A stretch of 64,000 bases of DNA from Amoeboaphelidium protococcarum. Lineage: Eukaryota; Aphelidiomycota; Aphelidea. Location: positions 1-64,000 of the forward strand of contig JALECJ010000258.1 in assembly GCA_023515745.1 (NCBI GenBank). Direction: 5' to 3'. Of this stretch, positions 11,463 to 25,357 are shown one piece after another. Below the pieces are notes generated by a model. The model was not told the origin of the DNA and made no database searches. It saw nothing but the letters and a program-made list of their open reading frames with translations. The position numbers and the translations under genes were made by a program. How positions within the stretch are numbered: position 1 is the stretch's first letter; every line of letters starts with the position of its first letter.

Positions 11463-14387
11463 TCATAGTTGATGGAGACAACGGTCTAGCAGAGTTTTAA
11501 TATTTGCAGCATGGACACCGCAGTCAAGAGAGAGGACACGAGTCACTTTATCCTGCTTCAATACAATCTTCAAGTACCTGTTCTCATATAAACAGTGACA
11601 CGCAATGGTACTGCGATTGATCCGGTAAAGAACTTCATCTACACCATTCTCCCTGGTAAGACACACCATCTCCGAGGAGTTAATCAACAGTAAAATTCTC
11701 TTATTGTTAATCTTTACAGAGAATTACTTGTACATTGCGTACTTCCAAGTCAAAACCTGATTCAAATAATCATCGACGCACTACTAAGCTGAATGATCAG
11801 CCAATTTCATCCACTGCTGACTAAAGTCGGCTAAAGGAGAATACTACACGTCATTAGTGGATTAAGCATCCGGTATAATAAATCTGCCTTATTAAAGTTG
11901 ATTATCATTCACCTAGGGGCCTTTTCCATTTTCATTAACCTTCCTAGGAGTTGTCAGAAAGCGTTTAATCAACATGGTTCCGGACCGTTTACTGATACCA
12001 GACATCGTACGACTTCTGCTATGTCTTTTCAACAGCCAATCCGGTAACAGCTGGCAAATGGCAGTGTTCACTTTTGACACGTCATACTGTCCATAAAGAG
12101 AAAAGGCCAATATAGCGCTCAAATGCACCGCCTACGAGACACTCTGACGATCGAGACAATAGTCTCCCATAACAAATTACTGATGGAATTGTGAAGCTAA
12201 TAGTAACTTTTCAGATTAAGTCAGAGTACCAATAGCCTAATCATTTCCAGAACAAGACGGTATCCAATTTATACTCAACGCCAATATGAATTGGGAACAG
12301 TCAGTAACATTCTGATCCATGGTTTTGAGTATTTTCTGCTCGTGATTGTAGAGTAAATCTGCAACGTATTCATACGGTTCCAACAGTCTATTGCTCTACT
12401 ACGGGAAGACCAGACCAAATAAGACTTGGCCAGGTGATGATTCATTTTCCAACTGCAAGTCTTCACAAATCATATCAAGTAATGTCTCACATGAGCACAA
12501 ACTATCGACCGCGTATACTTTAACAATGTCCATTCTACATTTAACAGTGACTGCAATCTTCTTTGCCACGTTCGCAGTTATGAAACTAAGTACCTCAACT
12601 CTGCTAGGTGGGCATTTTCTCTACTGGACTTGATGGAACTGTTATGCAGATTCCAGTACCTGCATGGATTTAGAAGCATATTGATGTGCTATTAGGCCGG
12701 AACTACTACAATTTAGATGCCATTGCAAAACGGAGCGTATAAATTGAACTGTCAGACTTTCAATATGAGTCAACTAGCATAAATGATCCTTGAAGAATGT
12801 GAAGCAGAGTAATAGCAACTACCAGCATTACAGCGTGTAAGAGCTCTCCGGATAAGGATGGTCAATTGTCTATTTCAGCAACTGCAGCAGCAATTCCGTC
12901 TATAACGATTAATGAGCCAGGCAAGACTGAATCAATGCCTGAACCAAAGCACAGTGATATCCAACGGCATCATCAGTAATCACTATAGAGGAGAAGAGCA
13001 AAATTGCCTTATTAATACACAGTGCCTCATTGCGAAGATAATCAGAGCAAAGGGACGTTAGAGAGCTGCTAAGCCGGCAGTTTTAATAAAAGAAATCATT
13101 CAACTTTAACCAGTCAGGCAGGGACTCGATCACCATATCATTGTTGTGTTAATGAAATAGATAATGAATTGATTACTGCAGTGTAGATTAACTGCCAAGT
13201 GTCGGAAAGCACAAACAGCCCAAGTGATCAATCCAACGTTCAAATTCTTTAGTGCGCTTACAAGTGAACCAAATTTAATCTTGCCAACTCTGGGCATTGC
13301 TGCTACTCACAAGACAGAAGCTATAAATCTGCCGAAAGTTATGCGACGCTGCAGAATGATAAAGGCTCTCCAAAGGCTGGGCTTAGTGGGCACCATCACC
13401 ACAATGATGAGCTTCGCAAACCAGATTCTACTTGCCAGATTCTACATGCAACTAGTATTACTTATGATCCACAACGATAGATAACAGCGGGGTCATTGAC
13501 TTGTGGTTGTAATAAATTTACAGTTCCGCCCCATTAAGGACGACATAACGTGTCTTAGCTACACCTTTCATAAAGACGTTGAGGTAGCCAGACATCTTCA
13601 CGCCACTCAGACTGGCACCACGCAGCTGAATCACACGTAACAATTGACTATTTATCATTGTAACGAACAGATCAACATCAAGGGCGCAATCAAATTAGAA
13701 TATATACGCTGATTACTTCTTCTTTACAACCACGCGCAATTACAAGTTCTCCACCTGCAACATTTCTCTTATGTGCTTCAAAGCAATACAAAACTTTGGT
13801 GTTGCATTTCTACTCTCCGATTGATGCTGATCTTTGAAAAAGAATAGCACACCATCTTGAAGGACACAAAACCGTTACTTGAAAAGACCTAAAGGAGAAG
13901 ACGTTGACTTGACGCGCACCTCGATTCCAAAGTCTTGATGATCTTCGGTATTGCCCGACTATTTCTACTTCTTCAATAAAGCCAATTTGCTACCAACAGA
14001 TTACGCGTTCACTACATTTTGTTTAACGCTGTGCATTGATGATCGCGGGGTGGCGTTCAGAGACAATGAGCGCGGTGTGATAGCGACAACATAACTGATA
14101 TTTTACATCGCAGGTGACGACATTACCAAGTTATCAGAAGTAGCCATTGGGTTAGGTTCTTATGAGCTAAACTAGGCGCGTTTCTCTATCAACATGCGCG
14201 TAGCTTCTTTCAGACTATAGTTATTAAGTAGACTTGGTGACATGTCGATAGGATTAAGGATCTAGGTGGAGACTACCTCTACCTACTACTCATCAGCCAT
14301 GCCATCCAACGCGTCATGCAATCCTTGCAAGCTTTCCTCTAATTCACTTTATTGCGTCAAGTGTTCAATAATTAAAGACTCGCGCAT
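11463..14387 (-). CDS. PH-PH-MyTH4-FERM domain protein (PLEKHH-like)
   Basis: One open frame of 974 codons. Order seen: an N-terminal Ser/Gln-rich and probably coiled region (about 1-120), a first PH-like domain (LFKQRFCVLQDGVLFFFKDQ), a second PH domain beginning MSGYLNVFMKGVAKTRYVVL, a MyTH4 domain (NEALCINKAILLFSSI and LQTELLLQLLKQTIDHPYPE followed by CWQLLLCF), then a FERM domain (VLSFITANVAKKIAVTVKCR and LFGLVFPQ) to the C-terminus. MyTH4-FERM modules bind microtubules and membrane cargo. In myosins they sit behind a motor; here no motor is present, as in PLEKHH proteins. Likely a cortical cytoskeleton adaptor (inference). Start is the first in-frame ATG (14385-14387); stop TGA 11463-11465. 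Confidence 0.82.
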
Positions 14388-14736
14388 ATCAGTCAAGTAA
14401 TAGAAGTTTTCAAATATAAAGTTAAACTTGAAGTTTGGAGGACGGTAGAGACTTCGACAAAGCCGGCGTTTTGATCAAGGAGAGATAAAAAATAAAGAAT
14501 TCATTAGGTAGTAATGCAGCAAAGTAGTTCGTTAAACCAGGACAAAGGCTAAACAATATGAACATTATGTCATATTTAAACTACGTACAGAAGAAGAATT
14601 AAGTATAGCGATACTGCAAATTCAGATATTTATTTAGGCAATGAACATAATGTCAAAAATTCTCATCAATAGAGATAATTTGAAGGTGTTTAAAAACACC
14701 ATTTTGCGTGTATATAAAACCAACACAGATGAGCAC
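14388..14736. other. Spacer between PH-MyTH4-FERM gene and H2B
   Basis: Contains the promoter side of the upstream gene and the H2B 3' region with its stem-loop (14685-14700). No other gene seen. Confidence 0.45.
14685..14700 (-). terminator. Histone 3' stem-loop (H2B copy 1)
   Basis: On the minus strand GGTGTTTTTAAACACC: a 6-bp stem GGTGTT/AACACC with a 4-nt loop TTTA, 37 bp after the H2B stop. Size, GG...CC closing and U-rich loop match the SLBP-bound histone mRNA hairpin. The identical 16-mer follows all four histone genes in the window. Confidence 0.85.
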
Positions 14737-15117
14737 TCACTTGCTGGAAGTGTACTTGGTGACAGCCTTGGTACCTTCAGAGACAGCATGCTTAGCCAAC
14801 TCACCAGGCAACAGCAGACGGACAGCAGTCTGAATCTCGCGAGAGCTGATGGTGCTCTTCTTGGAGTATGTAGCCAAACGACCAGCCTCACCAGCAATAC
14901 GGCCAAAGATGTCATTGACAAAAGAGTTGAGGATAGACATAGCCTTGTTGGAGATACCAACATCAGGATGCACCTGCTTCAACACCTTGTAGATGTAAGT
15001 GGAGTAACTTTCCTTACGGCTCTTCTTGCGACCACCAGCCTTAGCGTCAACCTTAGGCTTCTTTCCAGCAGGTTACTTGGATGCAGGCTTCTTTGCAGCT
15101 TCAAACTTTGGAGGCAT
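14737..15117 (-). CDS. H2B: Histone H2B (copy 1)
   Basis: 126 residues. Lys/Ala/Pro-rich N-terminal tail, then the H2B fold: [59 protein letters not shown], ending AVTKYTSSK. The tail Gln in ASKQPAGKK is encoded by TAA here and by CAA in the second copy (29181-29561), a direct demonstration of the altered code. Stop TGA. Divergently paired with H2A.X (15572) across a 454-bp shared promoter. No intron. Confidence 0.98.
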
Positions 15118-15571
15118 ATTGTTGAATATGTTGATGTGTTATAAGAATTAACAAACTATTAGTTACTGTAACAAGAGAGAAAGAGAGAAAAGAAGTGAAT
15201 TGGTCGCGGCGGCGTTCTTGTTCGGCGCGAATTGGAAAGTTTCCGTTTCAGTTTCTCGCTCTCGTCTTTGCACAAGCGGCACCAACAGAGAGAGAGAGAG
15301 AGAAAGCGCTCGCTTCATAAGCCACTGGATTTTCAGCGACGGTTTTACTCGCCTCATCGCTGAAACGGGCAAACACACCAACAGAGAGAGAGAGAGACTC
15401 AACGAGACAAGAACGGCAACAGAAAAGTGAAACGAGAAAACTCTCAGCGCGGCCGAACAAATTCTCGCGACGCCTCAACTTCTCTCTCTTCCTCTCTTTG
15501 TGTGTGTTTGGAATTTACAACTATTACAATTCTATACAACTCTCTTATCAACAACTTACTTATTCACTAAA
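15118..15571. promoter_or_regulatory. Divergent H2B/H2A.X promoter, copy 1
   Basis: 454-bp intergenic region with several GA/CT microsatellite runs (e.g. 15291-15303, 15383-15394) and an inverted pair TTTCAGCGA (15331-15339) / TCGCTGAAA (15357-15365) placed centrally. The same layout and much of the sequence recur inverted at 28732-29180. The two-fold symmetry suits one control site serving both genes (inference). Confidence 0.7.
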
Positions 15572-15952
15572 ATGGCTGGAGGAAAGAATACTGCTGCTAA
15601 ACCATCAAAGTCCCGTTCTACCAAGGCCGGCCTGCAGTTCCCTGTTGGTCGTGTGCACCGTAAGCTTCGTCAGGGTAACTATGCTCAGCGTATTGGTGCT
15701 GGTGCTCCAGTTTATCTGGCTGCTGTCCTGGAGTACTTGACTGCTGAAATTCTGGAGTTGGCTGGTAACGCTGCTCGTGATAACAAGAAGACTCGTATCA
15801 TTCCTCGTCACTTGCAGTTGGCCATCAGAAATGATGAAGAATTGAACAAGCTGCTTGGTGATGTTACCATTGCTCAAGGTGGTGTTTTGCCAAACATTCA
15901 CACTACTCTGCTGCCAAAGAAGTCCAAGAGTGCTGCTTCTTAGGAGATGTGA
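15572..15952 (+). CDS. H2AX: Histone H2A.X type (copy 1), ends in SQEM
   Basis: 126 residues: [20 protein letters not shown] tail, then the canonical H2A core [20 protein letters not shown], docking domain and acidic-patch residues. With TAG as Gln the protein does not stop at ...SAAS but continues Gln-Glu-Met before TGA 15950-15952, giving the C-terminal SQ-E-hydrophobic motif that ATM/ATR-type kinases phosphorylate in H2A.X. Standard-code translation would lose it. Identical protein to copy 2. No intron; a stem-loop follows at 15991. Confidence 0.97.
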
Positions 15953-15990
15953 GTTGTCCTCTGAGTAAGTTTATATTTTACTTGCAAAAT

Positions 15991-16006
15991 GGTGTTTTTA
16001 AACACC
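15991..16006 (+). terminator. Histone 3' stem-loop (H2A.X copy 1)
   Basis: GGTGTTTTTAAACACC, 39 nt after the TGA; same hairpin as the other three histone genes. Confidence 0.85.
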
Positions 16007-16266
16007 TTCAATTGATTACTTTAAGGTGTCTGTTGAAATTATTGATGTAATTGCCGTTATGAACTTAGTTTTTTAAATTCATCAGTTTGTATTTAGATAT
16101 GTTTTACTATTGTGTACTGTAAATTAATTCCTACTATTCTCAACAATCATCCCCTGAGTTGTAAAGTAGCCCCTTTGCAAACTGAAGATGTCTCCTAAAC
16201 TGCGTGGCGTAGATTTAATTGAATATTTTCATTTCACAATTGAAGTCGATAAGGAGAAATATAAAT

Positions 16267-17415
16267 ATGATTTTCTTTTTGCTTCTCCTGCTTACTCTTA
16301 ATCACTCTGTGTATTCTGTATCCCATAGCAGAGTGTCGAATGGTGGTCCATTTGGGAATTTTCAAAGAGAGTGTCGCGTCTATTAGCAATAAGATGAATC
16401 TTTGGAGAAAGCTATTTAGAATTCCGCCCGTATCGCTCAGTTTATAGGCCAGTTTTTTCAAGCGACAGCTGGTGGTTAGCTATCTGAAATGTCTGACTTG
16501 TGCCAGTAGGATTCCTAATTGTGTGATCAATTGAGACTGGACGATATTATCTCTAGATTTAAGAATGTACACAAAACGAAGGGTGGCTCTCAATTTGTAC
16601 TCGACAAATATAAGGATGAGCATGGTGAGATCAGAGATTTTCATTTGTTCAATGCTTTGGACACTAAAGAGTCTAATCCTCCTGATATTAATCATGAACG
16701 CGTTGAAAACTCTCTTAGATCTCTCCGCGAATATCATGCTAATCAGGATTTGACACCACTCATTCGCAAGTATGTGCAGCTGTGTGACGATTTCATATGG
16801 CGTACATATGGATTCCATGTAGACCTTTTTGATTACATGCTATCGGGGTCCAAGTCTTTTACTTGGACTTGGCTACGTGGCGAATTCCTGTCGAAGTTGG
16901 AATCTTTGGATCAGGTATTGACTAATCAAGAATCTCATCCATCGTCTGGAGTCTAGCTGTACAAACGTAATGCCAATGAGCCGCCTGTATTACCTTTTAA
17001 AGTACTAAAAGCGGCTCTCATTAGAATCGCAAGTGTCGTTGCTAGTCCATTTGTTTTCATAGCTGCTGTGTTCTCTTTCATTTTCGGACTAGTGTTCTTT
17101 AAGATTGTGCCTCTGCTGTTTTGTGGCTCGTTGTACGGCGGTAGTGTTGCGAGTCAATGTTGTGTAAACGGGATCTTCTGTGTGCCGGAGGTTTGCTGTA
17201 GCACTGCTTGCTGCAGAGTCGCGACGTGTGATTCTGGTTCAGACATTGTATCCCGAATTAAAGAAGCTCTGCTAGGTTGTCTTCGTGGATGCGACCAAGT
17301 AAGCTGGGAGGCTATAGCCAATCTTCCCAACTTTTGGGCGACTTTCAGTGCTGATCTGGTTCAACTTGCAGTTAAACTGTATGCGGGCATTCCTCTTAAT
17401 CAAGAGATTGAGTGA
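16267..17415 (+). CDS. Secreted/membrane protein of unknown function with signal peptide
   Basis: 382 residues from ATG 16267, chosen because it begins with a clear signal peptide (MIFFLLLLLTLNHSVYS). A later in-frame ATG (16489) would remove it. The middle (~90-230) is charged and helical-looking. Around residues 245-295 there is a long hydrophobic stretch (ASPFVFIAAVFSFIFGLVFF core), followed by a Cys-rich segment with CC pairs (residues ~295-325) and a short tail. Stop TGA 17413-17415. Likely a type I or multi-spanning surface protein. I do not recognise the family. Confidence 0.72.
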
Positions 17416-17546
17416 ATTAATATAGACAAGATATTTAAAATAAAAATATATCAAAATCATTTTGAGAGTACATTTCTATTTCTATTCCAGATGATATTTA
17501 CACGATTTTTGTTAGCTTCGCCAGAACGTAGCCAGCTATTCCACGA

Positions 17547-18509
17547 TCAAGCACTGGCAATGTTCTTCATCGCGTCTAAATTCTAGGCAATCCATGGGTG
17601 GAAGTATTCCAAGTTGGTGTAAACAGCAGGGACGTTTGCTGGGAGAAGCAGCGTCCCAAATGTAATCTAACCGCATCCATCCCCAAAAGATACAAGTCCC
17701 ACCGCAACTGGATTCGTTTAATCAACGTACAGAGGACCGCCAGAATCTCCTTTACATGAATCGGATCTTAATCTTTAACCTTGCGCGCAAAAAACACTAC
17801 CACTGGGGATCTCCTTGTTGAGCTTCAACAGTTTCTCGCACTCATCAAACTCTGACAAATACAGATCAATCTGTTGAGCATGATTCGAGACTTAATTACT
17901 ATGGTACTGCGTCGCGCCCCAGCCGGCAAATTCAAGTTTATCAAAAAATGACACATCATCGTCCACACGACCATTTTTGTACATAACATCCTTCCAGCCA
18001 GATTGCTCAGTATTCTGCGGAGAATAAACTATATCAGACCGATTCAAACTGATTGGGCGAAGATACTTTAGATTGCGACGCGTGAATGGGAGAGGATACA
18101 ACTACAACTAGGCGATATCATAGGCCGTCTATCCATTTTAAAACACTTTAAATTCCGAGTGAACATTAACGCTATTGACCTTAAAGACTACGGACCTGTC
18201 GTCCTACCCTAACTCTCTCAATCTCAGAAAATTAACGCGTACATAGTAATGCCCATTTACCATGCGGGGATCCTTATCAGCAAAGCAGTGACCAGCTGTA
18301 ATAACAGAATACACTCCATCCTCTGCAGCAACTAGCGCCCCAGTACAAAAGTGACTCCTATCAGGCATTTAAATACTCGCTAGAAAAGGGAGAGGCTCTT
18401 CTAGCGGCTATCCATTCACAGCACGCTTGCTCAGTGAAACGATTGATTCATCACCAAAAGCACACCCAATGATTAACACTGCAATGGATAAAACCAAATT
18501 CAAATACAT
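17547..18509 (-). CDS. Trypsin-like serine protease (S1 family)
   Basis: 320 residues. Signal peptide MYLNLVLSIAVLIIGCAFG, then a propeptide and VNGQPLEEPLPFLAS in the position of the mature trypsin N-terminus. Catalytic triad visible: His in TAGHCFAD (Gly replaces the usual Ala before His), Asp in AYDIAQL, Ser in DSCKGDSGGPLYVD. A conserved LLLPANVPAVYTN precedes the C-terminal helix. Stop TGA 17547-17549. Close relative of the protease at 25676-26953. Predicted secreted or lysosomal protease. Confidence 0.93.
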
Positions 18510-20348
<1,839 letters not shown>

Positions 20349-21055
20349 ATATGATCATTGTATGCTCTCTGACCTATTAATTTATCATGATTTATCGTGA
20401 GAAATAACATTAACTGAAACTACCTGATTAAACACGTTTTAACCTTTTTTTATGCCACCTTTATCAGCTTATCAATTAATTATTCAATGTAAGTTAATAG
20501 ATTGCATCGAGCTTTGAACACTATTTCTACAATATTGTTAGAACGCGACCACGCTGATTAAAAGTTTAATATATAGGAATTATTACACGACGATCTATAC
20601 GATAACTTTTAAAGCCTTTGAATATGCGATTCAAACCAACCACTGCGCAACTCATCTTTACTCGCATTGCTCAAAGATAGTTAGAACATTTATAGAGCAA
20701 CCACTGAAACTGATCTTATCATCATTATCGGCGCGATCAAATCACCGGTCTGATCGCTAAATCTAATCAGTCTGTCTAGATAGATTTAGCTGTGCCTTTT
20801 TCAACCCTCATCAAACGTAAAAAACTCACGTGAATAACTCTTAAATCATAGGATATATTGGTTCATAGCTTTTCGTTATAATATACTTGATTTTTTATCC
20901 AAGAGGCTTACAGATTCTATTCAATCAGGGGTGTTACGGTAATCACGTTATAATTACTGCCGACGACTCCATCATTCTCACCCTCTTTGTGAAAATCTGA
21001 TAAATACTTGGTTTATTAGTGTAATAGTGATTAAACCATAACAACAAAACATAAT
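20349..21055. other. Long intergenic spacer with short dyads
   Basis: 707 bp with no convincing gene. Two neighbouring inverted repeats are visible: GCGATCA...TGATCGC near 20733-20757 and CTAAATCTA...TAGATAGATTTAG near 20759-20790. They could be part of a promoter or an unannotated RNA; I cannot tell. Confidence 0.4.
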
Positions 21056-22291
21056 ATGAGCAACTAAGGTAGCCGTAAGAAGGATAAGAGCTCAGCGATG
21101 GTATCGCTCCTGCTGGTTGTTGGTATGCTGGCCACGGGTACTGCGAATACTCTATTGAATAAATTCTAGGATAAACAGTGTGTACGCGACTGTGACACTG
21201 ACAATCCGAAGCATTATGCTCAGCCTGTGTGGTAGACACTTACTATGTTCATTGGCGAATTCTTGTGTATGCTAGTATATTGGATCGGTAATGTGTATCG
21301 TCGCAGCCAGAAGTCTTCAAGTGTAAAGAAGTTTGACGTGGCTGGAAGCGCGTAATTCGATGAAGATGAGCCGCTTTTGAAAGGATCATCCTCCGCCGCT
21401 GACACTCTACCCATTGAAGATGATCTAGGTGGTGGTGTTATTGGTGTTGAATAGCAATTTGCGCGTAAAGAGCTGAAGGGATATGCTAATTTCTTGCTGT
21501 GGTTGCCGACTCTGTGCGATATTGTTGGCACAACTTTGATGAATGTCGGTCTTCTCGTTGTCGCCGCATCAGTGTATTAGATGCTACGTGGTGCTGTTGT
21601 TATATTCACTGGCATCTTGTCCTTTTTAATTTTGCGTATTAAATTGCCTCTGTACAGAATCATTGCGCTGAGCACAGTCATGGTCGGTGTTGCGCTGGTT
21701 GGACTCGCTCCCACATTGTTTAAAGATGACAAGGCTGTGGATACTCATGCATCATTCCTCAGTCCGTCTGTGGGTGTATTGTTCATCTTGGCTGCATAGA
21801 TCTCGTCTGCTTTCCAGTTTGTCATTGAAGAGAAGATCATTATCAACTATACTGGTACTCCTATCAAATTGGTTGGTCTTGAAGGTCTGTTTGGTTTGAT
21901 CACCCTGCTGTTGTTCATGCCAATCTTCCACTTCACATTCGGTAAGGACACGGGCGGATACTTTGATCTGGTGTCTGGATATGAGGATTTGGCGTCTAGT
22001 CCTGCAGTTTGGGGCTCCAGTATTGGCTGCGCATTGTCCATTGCCTTCTTTAATTACTTTGGTCTTAACGTGACGCGTTATATCTCCGCCACCTCTAGGA
22101 CCACGATCGATACCTGCAGGACTCTGTTCATCTGGATCATCAGTTTAGCACTGGGCTGGGAGATCTTCATCTGGCTTCAAGTTGTTGGATTCCTAGTGTT
22201 AATCTATGGAACCTTTGTGTTCAATGATGTTATTCCTCTGGTGCCAAACTTTATTAAAAGCAGGTTGTAGAAGAATTGTGAACGCTCTTGA
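21056..22291 (+). CDS. SLC35F6: SLC35F6-like solute carrier (drug/metabolite transporter superfamily)
   Basis: 411 residues with about ten hydrophobic segments. Family signatures: VYQMLRGAVVIFTG with a Gln encoded by TAG, VALVGLAPTLF, ISSAFQFVIEEKIIINY, LVGLEGLFGLITLL, and the C-terminal pair SIAFFNYFGLNVTRYISATS / LALGWEIFIWLQVVGFLVLI. A charged, Ser-rich loop (residues ~85-135) interrupts the N-terminal half. SLC35F6 relatives sit in lysosomal or mitochondrial membranes; the substrate is unknown. Start is the first ATG after an upstream stop; stop TGA 22289-22291. Confidence 0.9.
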
Positions 22292-22394
22292 TTATCAAGT
22301 ATATAGGACGTATTTTAGCATAATATATGATTACTAATAAACTCACTGAATTTACAGCTTTTGTCGTAATACATTACATTACATTTTTTTTAAT

Positions 22395-22908
22395 TCACGC
22401 TCCTTTCATGCGATATTACAGCGATGCCAATCCTTCTACCTGTTCATCCACTTGCTTCATTACATTAGTGGCGATGATATTCATTAACAGAGTCATCGCA
22501 ATTGGAAGTAATGATAGAATTTAACCAGCAACCGCGTCAGTATGCTAGTTCTTTGCAGTCGCCCAGTACGCAACAGCTGTCATGAATGAATATGCAAGCA
22601 GCGATAGTATAGTAGAGTCGAAGAAGTATCTCATTATCCTAGTATAAGATGGACTTTTACCGACAGATGGGTGAAGAATCAGCGCATTGAACATTAGTGA
22701 TGTAAAGCCAAAGAACATGACTGGTTTGTTAATCAGCTTGATCCAACCGAGTATAGGATATCTACACTTGCACATTAGTATACCAATTGATTATTGTACA
22801 GCTTGACATAAGAAGATAGATATCTACTTACATGACAGCGGCTAGAATCGAGAGCGAAGATAATATAGCCTTGTGTCGCCTTTGATCACTAACATTTCTG
22901 CTGTGCAT
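22395..22908 (-). CDS. Small multi-pass membrane protein, unknown, one intron
   Basis: Two exons, 22832-22908 and 22395-22761, separated by a 70-nt intron (22762-22831; GTAAGT...GTGTAG, with a TACTAAT branch-like motif inside). The join gives 147 residues: MHSRNVSDQRRHKAILSSLS start, then four hydrophobic stretches including VMFFGFTSLMFNALIL, TILSLLAYSFMTAVAYWA and LLPIAMTLLMNIIA. Without the intron the first exon and the second are in different frames. Stop TGA 22395-22397. Size and topology resemble small ER membrane-insertion factors, but I cannot name the family. Confidence 0.65.
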
Positions 22909-23208
22909 TAGCTTGATTAGATTTTCTTGTTCTACTCACACAAGCGCGTACATAACAAACAACTTAACATCGATTTGGAGAAAATCTATACCTTATTCAT
23001 CCAAAATAGATTAACTATCTAAATCCTCTGTCAATTAGCTTTATCCTCTTCGCTTCGCCATTATTCTACCAGCGTATATCTTACAGAGATCTTTCAACGA
23101 TTCTGATTGAGCGATATTTATAAAGTGCGTCTCGTCACTTTAACGGAGATTTCTTTCTTTGAGAGTTTGAATTATTCCGGACTATATTTGTAAATCTTAA
23201 TCAATAGG
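22909..23208. other. Divergent promoter spacer
   Basis: 300 bp between divergent genes, AT-rich; nothing recognised. Confidence 0.35.
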
Positions 23209-24129
23209 ATGGGGAATCCGGGAAAGCCAAAGAATTCTAATAATGGCAATGGTAATAGTCTTTTCTAAGATGGACGACTTAATGCTTTAATTGAAGTCAT
23301 AAATTCATCACAGACTTCTTCAACAATGGTGTCATCATCATTATCATCGCGTCCATCTGCTGCAATCACGTCCGAGGATGTTCAATCTGAAACAGGCGCA
23401 GATAATCAGTAAAGTAGCGGTAGACTTAGGTAGACAATAGGCACTCAGTCTGATACCAATATTCTGCTATTGAATAGGCACAATGATACTACTCTTGGCC
23501 GCCCATAGCAATAAGTATCAATTAGCGAGGCAGTGAGCGGTAATGTAAATGTTACTCATCTTGCTGCCGCCCTATTTTTGCGACGATTTCGTGATGCTCG
23601 TGTATCTCAGCAGTTTGGCTTAACTGAGCCATTGACGAATGGTCTCTAATAAAGATAGTAATCACCAATTGGTGGCTTTAGATAAAGAGTCTTTAATGTT
23701 CATGATAATACTGCTGATAATGAAAATCTTAATGGTAGTGGTAGTGGTGGTGTAGATTCCACCTCATAAGATTGGTCATTTTCAAATGATGAAACTGATT
23801 CTGCACAGATTGCTGAGATTTAAAACAACTGGGTATAACACGAACCGTTGCTTTAATAGTCTACATCTGGTGATAATTCATAGAATCGCTTGAATAATCG
23901 CCATTTCGTAGTGATGACTATAGACTCTTTTGAGAGCTCTAACCCGTCCCGATAGGAGGATACAATCTTACAGTAATAGCGCGTCAATTCACGACAATAA
24001 ACTGCATCTACTTCTACTTCTAATTCACGGACTGGTTAGAGTATCAGTAGTCATTCTGTCACTTCATAGAATTAGAACTCTAGATCTTCACCTGGAGCTC
24101 CTCAATTTGGAGATTATGCCTTTCGGTGA
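23209..24129 (+). CDS. Low-complexity Gln/Ser/Asn-rich protein
   Basis: 306 residues; MGNPGKPKNSNNGNGNSLFQ start, then dominated by Ser, Asn, Gln, Thr and Asp with short SS and GS runs and no hydrophobic segment. About 30 TAA/TAG codons are read as Gln and no TGA interrupts the frame until 24127-24129. One short ordered-looking stretch (LAAALFLRRFRDARVSQQF, about residues 117-135). Predicted intrinsically disordered; possibly regulatory. No family recognised. The frame is convincing by composition but not by homology. Confidence 0.6.
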
Positions 24130-24238
24130 TTATTGAATTGATTGTTTATTAGATCTGAATAAACTTTAAACACCTGAGCCTTTGACTTTACAAGAGATTT
24201 TAAATTAAAAGTGCAGAATCACAACATATTAACCCAAA

Positions 24239-25357
24239 TCATAAACATTCAAAGGATCTGAGTAGAGCTATTTCGCGCTTGTAAACTTCGAGTTCATCAT
24301 CTTGTACTGGCGTCTCCAGTATTAATGGAATATTATCAAATCTTGAATCTGTCATTATAAATCTGAAAGCATCCAATCCAATTTTACCTTTGCCTAAATT
24401 CTCGTGTCTATCACGTTTGCATCCCAACTCGCCTTTGCTATCATTCAAATGACACGCTTTGAGATAACGCAGTCCAACTACAGAGTCAAATTCCTTCATC
24501 ACATTGTCAAAAGACTCTGCAGTTCTAATATCGTAACCAGCAGCAAAGGCATGACACGTATCAAAACAGACACCAATTCTCTAATTCTACTCCGACTTGA
24601 ACTCATCATTGATTAATGAAATCACGTCTGCAAGATCTTGGAACGATGCTCCTATGTGGTTCCCATGACCAGCCATATTTTCAAGTACAACGCATATCTT
24701 CTGAGTCTCTTTCAGTGCAGCATTTACATTGTCAGCGATAAACTGAATACATTCCTCTCTAGTGCAATTGCCACAGGAACTGCCAGGATGAATATTGTAT
24801 AGTGAGATGCCAAGTCGCTCACATCGCTTCAAATCATCCAGGAAGTAACGGAAGCTTTTATCTCGCAATTCCTTATCCGGACTGCCAATATTGCAGATAT
24901 ACTAGCCATGTGGTAGTATATGCTAAGGAGCAATTCCACTATCCCTTAATCTCTCTGTGAATTATTACACGGTCGAGTCTTCCAGATCAGCCGCATCCCA
25001 CTTTCTAGGCTTCGTGAACAAGGCGAACGCATTTCCATTCATAAGCAGAGAATTGCGGACCGACTTGAATAGTCCACCAGCAGCGGATACATGAGCTCCC
25101 ACAAACTTTTTACTTCCAGACGGAATATGCAGCACAGGTACTAAATCTCCGCCAGTCAATTCGTCATCTCTGTTAAGTTTCGGATTAGGCAGCCGCTGTC
25201 GCTTCTTTACAGGTTTACTGGTGGCAGAATTTGGTTAAATGTTAACATCAGAGCTCAATGGAGTATTCTCTGATACTACAGATGAAGTGTCCAATTATAC
25301 AGCTGCGGTTGACGCAAGACTTCTCTTTGCAACACTTCTCGTAACTCTAGTCATCAT
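24239..25357 (-). CDS. APN1: AP endonuclease, endonuclease IV family (Apn1-like)
   Basis: 372 residues. After a ~70-residue basic N-terminal extension (MMTRVTRSVAKRSLAS, later KPVKKRQRLP, likely a nuclear or organelle signal), the endonuclease IV TIM barrel begins KFVGAHVSAAGGLFKSVRN. Metal and active-site blocks are present: ISLYNIHPGSS, LENMAGHGNHIG, IGVCFDTCHAFAAGYDIRT, LKACHLNDSKGELGCKRDRH followed by GKGKIG, and LILETP. It repairs abasic sites and 3' blocks by cutting 5' to the lesion, with a trinuclear zinc centre in the family. Start is the first in-frame ATG after an upstream TGA; stop TGA 24239-24241. Confidence 0.96.

Noticed and set aside
14641-15144. Long plus-strand open frame across the H2B gene (and its counterpart on the minus strand of copy 2)
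   Set aside because: Antisense shadow of H2B caused by its codon bias; the amino-acid sequence has no family resemblance.
15163-15478. Overlapping open frames in the histone intergenic region rich in RERE/SLSL
   Set aside because: Translation of GA/CT microsatellites in a promoter; no start context or conservation between the two cassettes.
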